From Gammaproteobacteria bacterium (GTDB lineage: Bacteria; Pseudomonadota; Gammaproteobacteria; HK1), in NCBI GenBank assembly GCA_009937425.1, contig JAACFO010000034.1, positions 1 to 33,479 on the forward strand: a DNA stretch of 33,479 nucleotides, in the 5' to 3' direction. The stretch's first letter is position 1. Each line of letters starts with the position of its first letter. Under the pieces are notes generated by a model that had not been told where the DNA came from, ran no database searches, and saw only the letters and a list, made by a program, of their open reading frames with translations. Below, one piece after another: positions 25,686-33,479 of the stretch. The position numbers and the translations under genes were made by a program.

Positions 25686-26969
25686 ATGGCAGCCGAATCG
25701 AAACAAGAACAGTCGTTGCTCGAGAAAGCACAGCGTGTCTTGCCCGGAGGCACATTCGGCAACACGGCGGCCGATCTCATCATCGCCGAAGGAAAGGGGA
25801 GCCACGTCTGGGATGAGAACGGCAGAGAGTACATCGACTACTTAATCGGCTCGGGCCCCATGATTGTCGGCCACGGCCATCCAGAGGTGACCGCTGCGGT
25901 ACGCGCCCAGCTCGAACGGGGCACGACTTTTTTCGCCAACAATCCACAGGGCATCGAGCTGGCGGCTGCAATCGCCGATGCCGTGCCCTGCGCGGACAAG
26001 GTGCGCTTTGCCAGCACAGGTTCCGAAGCGGACGCATTCGCCATTCGCCTGGCCCGGGCGTACACCGGGCGCGACAAGATATTGAAGTTCGAAGGCGGCT
26101 ATCACGGTTATAGCGACTACGGACTCATGAGCCTCGCGCCGAAGACGCCCGGCAACTCGCCGCAACCCATCCCCGACTCCGCCGGAATTCCCGAATCCAT
26201 AAAGGAAGACATTCTCGTCGCACCGTTCAACGACGCCGTGGCTGTGGAAAGCCTGATCAAGGAGCACCCCAATGCCATCGCCGCGGTTTTCATGGAGCCG
26301 CTTCAGCGGCTGATTCCACCCCAACCCGGCTTTCTGGAGGCCATGCGAGAGCTGACCCGGGCCCACGACATACTGCTGGTCTTCGATGAGGTGGTGACCG
26401 GTTTTCGCATGTCTTATGGAGGGGCGCAGCAGTACTACGGCGTAGTGCCGGACCTCTGCACATTGGGCAAGGCCATCGGCGGCGGTTTTCCATTGTCCGC
26501 CGTGGCGGGTCGGGAGGACATCATGGCCTTGTTCGACGCCAATCGCACCCCGGCCGAGCGCTTCGTACCGTTGGTTGGAACGCTATCGGGCAATCCGGTT
26601 GCGGCGGCTGCCGGTCTCGCAACCCTCGAGATCCTGAAACGTCCTGGAACTTATGAGCGCTACTTCGAAACCGGCGAGAAGCTCATGACCGCCCTGTCTC
26701 GCTCCCTGGAGAGCGCCGGGCTGGAAGCTCAGGTCGTCGGCGTGCCGCCGATGTTCGACGTGGTGTTTGCGCCCGGCGATGTGCGTAATTACCAGGACAC
26801 TGCACGTGCCGATTCCGCGAAAATGGCAAAGTTGAACGGATTACTGAGAGAGCGCGGTATACTGAAAGGCGAGAACAAATACTACGTTTCCACCGCCATC
26901 GATGAACAAGACGTGGTGCAGACTATCGGGATATGGAGCGACGCAATCGGTGCGATGCGGTCAACTTGA
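25686..26969 (+). CDS. class III aminotransferase, glutamate-1-semialdehyde-aminomutase-like
   Basis: The 427-residue PLP enzyme keeps the class III core: ASTGSEADAFAIRLARAYTGR (about 109-129), FEGGYHG, the cofactor Asp234 in LVFDEVVTGFR, and Lys262 in LGKAIGGGFPLSAVAG as the Schiff-base lysine. Length and layout match HemL and the aspartate-aminotransferase-like class III group. A true HemL would be expected with heme genes, and none is here, so a transaminase on another substrate is more likely. It is divergent from the SnoaL/FMO gene, and the two may share a control region. The second 24-bp repeat lies 114 bases beyond the stop. Confidence 0.9.
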   Translation: MAAESKQEQSLLEKAQRVLPGGTFGNTAADLIIAEGKGSHVWDENGREYIDYLIGSGPMIVGHGHPEVTAAVRAQLERGTTFFANNPQGIELAAAIADAVPCADKVRFASTGSEADAFAIRLARAYTGRDKILKFEGGYHGYSDYGLMSLAPKTPGNSPQPIPDSAGIPESIKEDILVAPFNDAVAVESLIKEHPNAIAAVFMEPLQRLIPPQPGFLEAMRELTRAHDILLVFDEVVTGFRMSYGGAQQYYGVVPDLCTLGKAIGGGFPLSAVAGREDIMALFDANRTPAERFVPLVGTLSGNPVAAAAGLATLEILKRPGTYERYFETGEKLMTALSRSLESAGLEAQVVGVPPMFDVVFAPGDVRNYQDTARADSAKMAKLNGLLRERGILKGENKYYVSTAIDEQDVVQTIGIWSDAIGAMRST

Positions 26970-27083
26970 TCAACGGATGGTGTTGCGGGGCAGTAAAACC
27001 ATCTCCCCCCGAGCCTCCGCTCGACGAGCCGCCTTGTGAGACTAAGTATACTGCCCCGGGATTGACGCGAGTCCTCCTTAGGG

Positions 27084-27107
27084 CAATTAGGTCAACTCCG
27101 GCACCGA
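27084..27107. repeat. 24-bp direct repeat, copy 2
   Basis: These 24 bases are identical to 23620-23643. This copy lies in a 264-base gap between the aminotransferase and the channel gene, which otherwise holds nothing recognisable except a -10-like TATACT (27047-27052) with no matching -35. Confidence 0.75.
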
Positions 27108-27233
27108 GTCCCGGCCCTCGAACGCCCGATCGCTCCCAAGCGCGGGCCCCTGCACAGTGGCGAGCGTGTAAACTACCCGCGAGCTCAATCTTCTACCTGT
27201 GGCGCGCCTCTCCGAGCCTTCAACCAGATATCG

Positions 27234-30200
27234 ATGAAACCACCTGAGCACCCTTTCGACATCCGCCGCAGGGTGCGGATCTGCCTGATCGCCGCCATGC
27301 TCTGCTGGGTGACACCGGTTGGCGCTCAGCTGGCGTTGCCTGCCGGCCAGCCTCTGGCCGCGCCTACTCCTGCCGATATCGAGGCAGGGCGCAAGGCAGT
27401 CGAGGCGGATACCGGGCTTGCACAGGACGTCCAGGCCAAGGCCCTGGAGTACTACGACCGGGCTGCCGAATCCCTTGCCCTGACCGAAGAGGCGGCGGCA
27501 AAAACCGCGGCACTCATCACACGAATCGAACAAGGTCCGGCACGCGTGGCAGAGCTGCGCGAGCGGCTCGACAATCCCCGCTCCCCCACCGAGGCGGCGG
27601 CACCGGCACCTGACAGCAGCTCCGAGCAATTGCAGGCCGCTGTCAACGAGATTCGCGCCGCGTTGACGGTTGCCCGCGACGTCCTCGCTGAGAAGGATAA
27701 GGCGCTGTCCTCGCTCAAGAAGTCCGGGAAAGCCATCGTCGAGGAGTACGTAGCGCGCGAACGCAGTCTCGACAAGATCACCAAGGAGGCGCGGGCGCTA
27801 CCTTCAGCGGACATTCCTCCAGCTCTCGAACGGGCCCGGCAAGCCTATCTCGGCGCACGTCAGATTCTCGAGCAGACGGAGCTCGATCGGCTACGGCGCC
27901 GCAATACGAGCTACGACCTTCTAATCGATCTGGCGGCTCTCGAGCGTGAACTGGCAGTCGCCGAGCTCACGTTGACCGAAGGCGAGCGCGAGGTACTGGA
28001 AGAAGCCCTGCAGAAACGGCGCGAAGCCGACGCGCGCGCCTCACGCTGGGAGGCTGAGGCGGCGATCGCGGAGGTGGCACAGCTACCGCCCGCCGTCGCC
28101 GCGGTAGCGGAGGAGACCGCGGCACTCAAGAGAGAGCTGGTCAGCGTAATCGAAAGAGAAAAGGACGTGAACGACGCGCTGCGTGCCGTCACGCGCCGGT
28201 ATCGCGAGATCCGTGAAAAATTCCAGACGGTGCGCGAGCGAATCGCAACCTACGGTGCGTCCCAGGCCCTCGGGCGCCTGCTGCAAAGACGTCTCGAGAA
28301 TCTGCCTTCGTCGAGGGTGCAGCGAGGGTTCGCCCGGGAACGGCGCAACGAGATCGTTCGCGTCACGGACCGCAGCATCGAGGTAGAGGAGCAACAGCTG
28401 CAAATTCTGGATACCGAAGCCCGGGTTGCGGCGATTCTGTCTTCCGTCGACCCAGCCGTCGAGCCGGCACAGGCCCTTCAGCGGCAGACAATTGAGCTCG
28501 TTCGTGTGCAACGCGATACCCTGGCGGAACTGGATCGCGCCTACGGTCGCTACCTCACCAGGCTCACCGTTCTCGAAGCCGCGGATCGTGAAGTTGCGAA
28601 GACCACCCGGGAATTCTCCGCATTCATCCGCAAGGAGCTCACCTGGATTCCGGACCTGTCGCCCCTCGCTCCAGCCGACTTCACCGGCCTTCCGACAGCG
28701 CTCGGCTGGTTGCTTTCACCGGCCAACTGGCGCCAGGCACTGTCGGATGCGGGCCGGACATTCACGCGCAACCCGCTGCTCTCCATCGCCGCGTTGTTCG
28801 CGATCGTCGTAGCCGTTATTGGAAGCCGGCTGGCCCGCCATCGTCTGCCGGAGCTCGCCGATCTGACGAGGCGCATTCGCACCGACGCATACAGTCATAC
28901 GGTGAAGGCGTTGGGACTGACCATCGTGGCCGCAAGCGTATGGCCGCTCATCTTCGCAGTCGCCGGCTGGCAGGTGGAGGCCGATCCCATCGGCGGGCCG
29001 TTCGGTAATGCGGTCGGTAGTTCGCTCATGGACATTGTGCCTTTTGTCTACACGCTGGCGTTGATTCATTGGTTGACGCGAAGCGATGGGCTTGGACGCC
29101 GCCATTTTCGATGGCCGGAAGGAATCGTGGTTGCATTACACACGCGTCTTGGTTGGCTTGCGGTGTTCCTGGTGCCCGCGGCGTTTATTATCAATCTGTC
29201 ATCCCACGCAGGTGTAGTGGAGTTGTCCTACGCGATAGGGCGACCTGTATTACTACTCGCGCTGCTGATGCTCGCCGCATTTGTCTGGCGCTTGTTCAGG
29301 CGATCCGGTTCGTTTATGCGGTATTTCGAAGAAAAAGTACCCGATGGATGGATCTCACGGCTGTGGTTCTTATGGTTTCCGATTCTGCTGGGCGTCCCCG
29401 TTTTGAATTTCCTGGCTGCGGTCTTTGGTTATGCGCATACGACGACGGAGTTGACTGGCTTGCTGATTGGAGAGACCGGGGGGCTACTCCTCGCGCTGCT
29501 TCTGGTAAGGGATATGTCGTTGCGTTGGTTCTACGTGATCGAGCGACGCTCCCGGTTCGAGACCGCGCTGCGTCAGCGCGAGGAGGCGCGGGCAGGGCGC
29601 GAGCAACGTGAAGAGGAAGCCGGTGCCGCGGGCTTCGACATCGATATTCCCGAGGTCGATTATCGCGAACTCGGTGAGCAGGCACGTGCGGTGGTGCGCG
29701 TGGGTGTTCTTATCGGCATCATTCTGAGTGTCGGAACGATCTGGGGCGATCTGCTCCCTGCGATCGGATTTCTGGATCGTATCGAGCTTCCTTTCTCGAA
29801 GATTCAAATTTTGGAAGGCGAAGAGCAGCAGCTCCCCGTGACGCTCGCCGACCTGGCAATCGGGATCTTGATACTGGCGGGGACTTTTTTTGCAGCAAAG
29901 AATCTGTCCGGGCTACTGGGATTTACAGTCCTTCGCCGCCTTCGCCTGGATGCCGGCGGCAACTACGCCATCGTCACCCTGTGTCAGTATCTCATTGTTG
30001 CTATTGGTGTCGTAATTGCATTCTCGACCATCGGGCTCCAGTGGTCGAAGCTGCAGTGGCTGATCGCGGCCCTGGGTGTTGGTCTCGGGTTCGGGCTGCA
30101 GGAGATTGTCGCTAATTTCGTCTCGGGGATAATCCTGCTGCTGGAGCGGCCGGTTCGTATCGGCGATATCGTAACGGTCGGCGGTGCAGATGGCTACGTC

Positions 30201-30704
30201 GCTCGTATTCAAATTCGTGCGACTACGATCCTCACCTGGGAGAAGAAAGAGCTGATTATCCCGAACAAGGAATTTATCACCGGTCAGGTCGTCAACTGGA
30301 CTTTGTCCGATTCGGTGAACCGCATCTTGGTCAACGTCGGGATCGCATACGGATCGGACGTCGGCAAAGCACTGGAGTTACTCGAGCAGGTCGCGAAAGA
30401 GAATGAACACGTTCTTGCTGAACCCAAGCCGGTTATTACCTTCGAAGCGTTCGGCGACAATGCCCTGATGTTGTACGTGCGGTGCTACATCTCCGCCCTG
30501 GAGCACCGTCTTGAAACGATCACGGCACTGCACGAGGCTATTTACGCGAAGTTCGAGAGCGCCGGGATCGCTATCGCCTTCCCGCAGCGCGACGTGCATC
30601 TGGACACATCGAAGCCGCTGGAAATTCGCGTGCACCAGGATGCTACCCAGGCGCTTGGTCTTCCCCAATCCCAAGAGGGGAATCGTGGCAACACTGAAAC
30701 GTGA
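27234..30704 (+). CDS. large mechanosensitive ion channel, MscK/MscM type
   Basis: The 1156-residue protein matches the large KefA-like branch of the MscS family. A signal peptide (RRRVRICLIAAMLCWVTPVGAQ) is followed by a long periplasmic Ala/Glu/Arg-rich coiled-coil region to about residue 490. Several transmembrane helices begin near 515 (LLSIAALFAIVVAVIGS). The C-terminal MscS module has the pore-lining helix GVGLGFGLQEIVANFVSG (about 947-964), then RPVRIGDIVTVGG, and the cytosolic beta domain with IIPNKEFITGQVVNWTLSD. The channel should gate on membrane tension and release solutes at osmotic downshock. The ATG start at 27234 has no strong ribosome site. The stop overlaps the next start by four bases. 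Confidence 0.92.
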   Translation: MKPPEHPFDIRRRVRICLIAAMLCWVTPVGAQLALPAGQPLAAPTPADIEAGRKAVEADTGLAQDVQAKALEYYDRAAESLALTEEAAAKTAALITRIEQGPARVAELRERLDNPRSPTEAAAPAPDSSSEQLQAAVNEIRAALTVARDVLAEKDKALSSLKKSGKAIVEEYVARERSLDKITKEARALPSADIPPALERARQAYLGARQILEQTELDRLRRRNTSYDLLIDLAALERELAVAELTLTEGEREVLEEALQKRREADARASRWEAEAAIAEVAQLPPAVAAVAEETAALKRELVSVIEREKDVNDALRAVTRRYREIREKFQTVRERIATYGASQALGRLLQRRLENLPSSRVQRGFARERRNEIVRVTDRSIEVEEQQLQILDTEARVAAILSSVDPAVEPAQALQRQTIELVRVQRDTLAELDRAYGRYLTRLTVLEAADREVAKTTREFSAFIRKELTWIPDLSPLAPADFTGLPTALGWLLSPANWRQALSDAGRTFTRNPLLSIAALFAIVVAVIGSRLARHRLPELADLTRRIRTDAYSHTVKALGLTIVAASVWPLIFAVAGWQVEADPIGGPFGNAVGSSLMDIVPFVYTLALIHWLTRSDGLGRRHFRWPEGIVVALHTRLGWLAVFLVPAAFIINLSSHAGVVELSYAIGRPVLLLALLMLAAFVWRLFRRSGSFMRYFEEKVPDGWISRLWFLWFPILLGVPVLNFLAAVFGYAHTTTELTGLLIGETGGLLLALLLVRDMSLRWFYVIERRSRFETALRQREEARAGREQREEEAGAAGFDIDIPEVDYRELGEQARAVVRVGVLIGIILSVGTIWGDLLPAIGFLDRIELPFSKIQILEGEEQQLPVTLADLAIGILILAGTFFAAKNLSGLLGFTVLRRLRLDAGGNYAIVTLCQYLIVAIGVVIAFSTIGLQWSKLQWLIAALGVGLGFGLQEIVANFVSGIILLLERPVRIGDIVTVGGADGYVARIQIRATTILTWEKKELIIPNKEFITGQVVNWTLSDSVNRILVNVGIAYGSDVGKALELLEQVAKENEHVLAEPKPVITFEAFGDNALMLYVRCYISALEHRLETITALHEAIYAKFESAGIAIAFPQRDVHLDTSKPLEIRVHQDATQALGLPQSQEGNRGNTET

Positions 30705-31606
30705 ATCGTTTTCCCATGGTAGCCGTGCTGATCGCCCTCGGAATGACATGGGGTTTAACCATACCGCTCACGAAGATCGCAGTTTCCACGGGCCACAAAC
30801 CCCTGGGGCTGATCTTCTGGCAGATGCTCATTGCCACGATCGCCCTGTCTGCCATCTCGCTCGTTCGTCACGTCTGGCCGGTTTTGGACCGCCGCATCCT
30901 GATCTATTTTCTGGCTATCGGACTTCTCGGAACTATTCTCCCAAACAGCTTCTCCTACCTGGCGGCTGCACATCTGCCCGCGGGCGTCATGGGGATCGTG
31001 ATCGCGTCGGTACCCATGTTCTCACTCGGTATCGCCCTTGGTTTACGTATTGAGCGGCCTTCCCCCCAGCGCGGTCTCGGTGTGCTGCTGGGCGCGGGCG
31101 CCGTCATTCTTCTGATTGGGCCGGAAACCAGTCTGCCTGACCCGGACGAGGCCGTTTTCGTTCTGGTGGCCCTGGTGGCGCCGTTTTGCTACGGAGCCGA
31201 AGGAAACTACATTGCCGCCCGGGCGCCAGAGGGTGTGGACCCTGTTGTGACATTGCTGGGCGCCTCCGCCATCGGTTGTCTGCTCACGTGGCCGCTCGCG
31301 ATGTCCACGGGTAGCTGGGTGAACCTGTTCACGCCGTGGGGAAACGCAGAATGGGCGCTATTGCTCTCCGCTCTGTGCCACGTGGTGGCGTATACGAGCT
31401 ACATATGGCTGGTGGGTAAGGCCGGGCCCGTGTTCGCGAGCCAGACCGCCTACGTGGTCACCGTTTCGGCCATATTTCTAAGTTCTCTGATACTGAGTGA
31501 GACCTACTCCGGCTGGGTATGGTCGGCGCTGGTCCTGATGATCGCCGGTCTGGCGTTGGTACAACCTCGCGGCCCGAGGCAGCCGGTTCCAGACGTCATC
31601 GGATAG
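30701..31606 (+). CDS. EamA/DMT-family transporter
   Basis: The 301-residue permease starts at GTG 30701, overlapping the channel's stop by four bases; ATG 30716 would also work. About ten hydrophobic segments are spread in two repeats, with LIALGMTWGLTIPLTKIA opening the first and FCYGAEGNYIAARAPEG in the loop before the second. GAVILLIGPETSLP and LVLMIAGLALVQPRG are typical EamA helices. The substrate is unknown. Coupling to a channel gene suggests a shared transcript rather than a shared function. Confidence 0.92.
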   Translation: MNRFPMVAVLIALGMTWGLTIPLTKIAVSTGHKPLGLIFWQMLIATIALSAISLVRHVWPVLDRRILIYFLAIGLLGTILPNSFSYLAAAHLPAGVMGIVIASVPMFSLGIALGLRIERPSPQRGLGVLLGAGAVILLIGPETSLPDPDEAVFVLVALVAPFCYGAEGNYIAARAPEGVDPVVTLLGASAIGCLLTWPLAMSTGSWVNLFTPWGNAEWALLLSALCHVVAYTSYIWLVGKAGPVFASQTAYVVTVSAIFLSSLILSETYSGWVWSALVLMIAGLALVQPRGPRQPVPDVIG

Positions 31607-31664
31607 GCGAATCGGTTCAACGCAAGACTAAGGGAGTGACCATGGCAGTGTTTACGAGGCGGAT

Positions 31665-31778
31665 GTGCCGATAATCATCAGCCGGCCAGTGAACGACGCG
31701 TACGCGCGCTGCGCCGGGGATGAGCGCCTGCACAGTTATCAGGTATTCGACTACGCGCTCAACGGCCCCCTTGCCTGA
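31665..31778 (+). pseudogene. possible gene remnant or 37-codon ORF
   Basis: A frame open from 31632 to TGA 31776-31778 reads, from GTG 31665, MPIIISRPVNDAYARC and ends SYQVFDYALNGPLA, with strong protein character. A clear ribosome site and ATG at 31642 lie just ahead but in another frame, which stops after ten codons. It may be a decayed small gene with a frameshift, or coincidence. I do not recognise the family. Confidence 0.3.
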
Positions 31779-31797
31779 TTCACAGGAGAGCGCCGCA

Positions 31798-33015
31798 ATG
31801 GACAAGGCTCCGATTGAATTGGATGCGCTGCGCAGGCGCAGGTTTACCCTGGCCGCTTGCTGCGGGGTCCACGGTGTCCAGGACGGATTGAGTGCCGCAC
31901 TCTACGTCATCCTGCCGACCCTGGCCGAAGTCTTCGGATTGAGCTACGCCCAGGTGGGTGTTATCCGTGCCGTCAAGAACAGTTCCATGGCGTTGCTCGA
32001 ATTGCCCTCCGGCATGCTTTCCGAGCGACTCGGTGAGCGAGCATTGCTCGTGTTCGGGCTGCTGTGTGCAGGTTGCGGCTATCTCGCGCTGGCAGTCTCG
32101 CCAGGCATTTTGGCGATCGCGCTCAGTCTGTTCGTCGTCGGATTCGGTTCGGCCTTCCAGCATGCGCTTTCGTCATCGATTATCAGCAATACCTTTCACG
32201 GCGCTGGCTCGCGTACCGCGCTCGGCGCCTACAATTCTTCCGGCGATATCGGCAAGTTGGTCTTCACCGGGGTCTACAGTCTCGCCATCGGAATGGGTAT
32301 TGCCTGGCAGGGCGTGGTAACCGGGTTCGGATTAACGGCGGTGCTCGGGGCTGCTGCGCTATTTTATGTCCTACGACGCCTGCGTGTGGGCGGCCGCCCT
32401 GCAGTTGATGCACGAACGGAATCGGCTGCCGGGAATACTGGTTGGGGAATCCGCGACCGTAGCGGATTCACCGCGCTGGTAATCATCGTGTTCCTCGACA
32501 TAGCCGTACAGAGCGGCTTCCTCACCTTTCTGGCATTTCTGATGCTCGAGAAGCAGGTGCCGGCGGGGCTCGCGGGGTTTGCGGTAGTGTTAACCCTGGC
32601 CGGCGGTATATTCGGCAAGCTCGGTTGCGGATACCTGGCCGATCGCATTGGCATCAGGCGTTCCCTTGTGATCGCGGAGTGCCTCACCGCCGCAGGAATT
32701 ATTGCGATTCTTCTATCGCCTACGTTGATCGCTTATATCCTGCTGCCTGTGCTCGGACTGGCGCTACAAGGATCTTCGTCCGTTACCTATGGCACCGTAA
32801 GCGATTTCGTCAGTGCCGACCGGCGATCCCGGGGCTTTGCGGTGATCTATTCCACTGCCAGCGTCGCCTCCATCGCCGGGCCCATCGTGTTCGGTGTTGT
32901 CGGCGATCATTTCGGGCTCGTGCCTGCCATGCTGACCATGGCCGTGGTCGTGCTTCTACCCGTGCCTCTGAGCGCGCTGCTTCGCCCAACGGTGATTGGA
33001 AAGTACGCCAAGTAA
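31798..33015 (+). CDS. MFS transporter
   Basis: The start is ATG 31798, with AGGAGAG eight bases ahead; an ATG at 31720 in frame would add an unlike leader. The product has 405 residues and the usual twelve-helix major-facilitator layout. CGVHGVQDGLSAALYVILPTLAEVFGLSYAQVG and GMLSERLGERALLVFGLL (the conserved loop after helix 2) mark the first half, and KLGCGYLADRIGIRRSLVIAECL the second half equivalent. The QHALSSSIIS segment in helix 4 or 5 is also typical. Substrate and direction are unknown. It ends in a T-run terminator-like sequence. Confidence 0.92.
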   Translation: MDKAPIELDALRRRRFTLAACCGVHGVQDGLSAALYVILPTLAEVFGLSYAQVGVIRAVKNSSMALLELPSGMLSERLGERALLVFGLLCAGCGYLALAVSPGILAIALSLFVVGFGSAFQHALSSSIISNTFHGAGSRTALGAYNSSGDIGKLVFTGVYSLAIGMGIAWQGVVTGFGLTAVLGAAALFYVLRRLRVGGRPAVDARTESAAGNTGWGIRDRSGFTALVIIVFLDIAVQSGFLTFLAFLMLEKQVPAGLAGFAVVLTLAGGIFGKLGCGYLADRIGIRRSLVIAECLTAAGIIAILLSPTLIAYILLPVLGLALQGSSSVTYGTVSDFVSADRRSRGFAVIYSTASVASIAGPIVFGVVGDHFGLVPAMLTMAVVVLLPVPLSALLRPTVIGKYAK

Positions 33016-33026
33016 GGCCTTTTTTT
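33000..33026 (+). terminator. weak hairpin plus seven T, possible terminator
   Basis: AAAG (33000-33003) and GCC (33007-33009) pair with GGC (33016-33018) and CTTT (33019-33022), with a TAC bulge, and T bases run from 33020 to 33026. It overlaps the MFS stop codon. The stem is short, so this is only a candidate. Confidence 0.35.
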
Positions 33027-33227
33027 CATGACTCGCTATCGTCAGATCGAACTCGGCGGACCTGAGGGCAACACAGTCTTTCATGGTATGAGATACCAAT
33101 TGCTCCTGCCAAAGTCGAATCTTGAGCCAGCCTGTGGAACGGTTTCCGGTCGGCGATGTCGAACTTCGGTATCCGGGGCCGCGAGGGCGCTCGGAGACTG
33201 AATCGGCCAATTTGCGGGGGACAATCC

Positions 33228-33476
33228 ATGAAGAAAGCGACATTTGCGATATTGCTGTCGGGTGCTTTAGTGAGCACGACGGCATTGGCTTTTCATTGCC
33301 CAGTGGACGTGAAGAAGATTGACGCGGCACTGGCCAAGAATCCATCCATCAGCGCCAGTCAGCTGGCGACAGTCAAGGAGCTACGCGATTCTGGTGAGGC
33401 AAATCACAAGGCTGGTAAACACCAGGAGGCTGTGGACGAGCTCGCCAAGGCGATGGCGATACTTGGCATCAAATAA
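33228..33476 (+). CDS. small exported protein of unknown function
   Basis: The 82-residue product starts at ATG 33228, with GCGGGGG ahead. A signal peptide (MKKATFAILLSGALVSTTALA) precedes a mature part beginning FHCPVDVKKIDAALAKN, followed by two amphipathic helices, the second with repeated EAVDELAKAMA. It is probably periplasmic. I recall similar small His-Cys-Pro proteins in proteobacteria but cannot give a function. A 212-base gap separates it from the MFS gene. It ends three bases before the end of the window. Confidence 0.8.
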   Translation: MKKATFAILLSGALVSTTALAFHCPVDVKKIDAALAKNPSISASQLATVKELRDSGEANHKAGKHQEAVDELAKAMAILGIK

Positions 33477-33479
33477 ATC

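Noticed and set aside
26958-26980. GGTCAACTT similarity to the 24-bp repeat at the end of the aminotransferase
   Set aside because: The match is short and inside coding sequence; probably chance.

Overview
The window looks like chromosomal DNA of a GC-rich proteobacterium, most likely an uncultured or environmental gammaproteobacterium. This rests on gene content rather than on any marker gene: an 88-residue DksA/TraR-type zinc-finger protein very like Escherichia coli YbiI, a CreA-family protein, a tRNA-Lys(TTT) with encoded CCA, and mostly GC-rich coding sequence. There is no insertion sequence, phage module or CRISPR array. Coding density is high, with several 1-4 bp start/stop overlaps, and no gene-free stretch exceeds about 290 bases.

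Layout. 1-5.0 kb: the end of an EamA-type transporter, then an RND efflux pair (membrane fusion protein and 1058-residue permease). 5.0-5.1 kb: tRNA-Lys with a recognisable promoter. 5.2-11.4 kb: a more AT-rich stretch with a small cupin, an SDR dehydrogenase, a CreA-like protein, a secreted DUF3604 protein and a large alpha/beta-hydrolase-domain protein. 11.5-16.0 kb: a very GC-rich, closely packed run of aldo/keto reductase, amidohydrolase, luciferase-like flavin oxidoreductase, zinc-free medium-chain dehydrogenase and a small protein, which looks like a catabolic operon for an unknown substrate.

15.9-19.7 kb is the most unusual region: one 2OG-Fe(II) oxygenase facing away from two paralogous oxygenase-fold proteins that overlap by 4 bp, followed by a NodU/CmcH-type carbamoyltransferase with intact metal ligands. 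The first paralog has lost two of the three iron-ligand histidines that its partner keeps. Hydroxylation followed by O-carbamoylation is a known pairing in cephamycin biosynthesis, so this may be a compact tailoring system for an unidentified small molecule.

19.7-23.6 kb holds small and housekeeping-like genes: the zinc-finger protein (GTG start), a rhodanese, two small membrane proteins, a glutathione S-transferase, a second luciferase-like oxidoreductase and a second cupin. 23.6-27.1 kb: a SnoaL/flavin monooxygenase fusion and a divergent class III aminotransferase, bracketed by two copies of an identical 24-bp direct repeat. 27.2-33.5 kb: a large MscK-type mechanosensitive channel overlapping an EamA transporter, an MFS transporter, and a small exported protein at the window edge.

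All assignments come from reading motifs by eye. Families are usually secure; substrates are not known for any of the metabolic genes.
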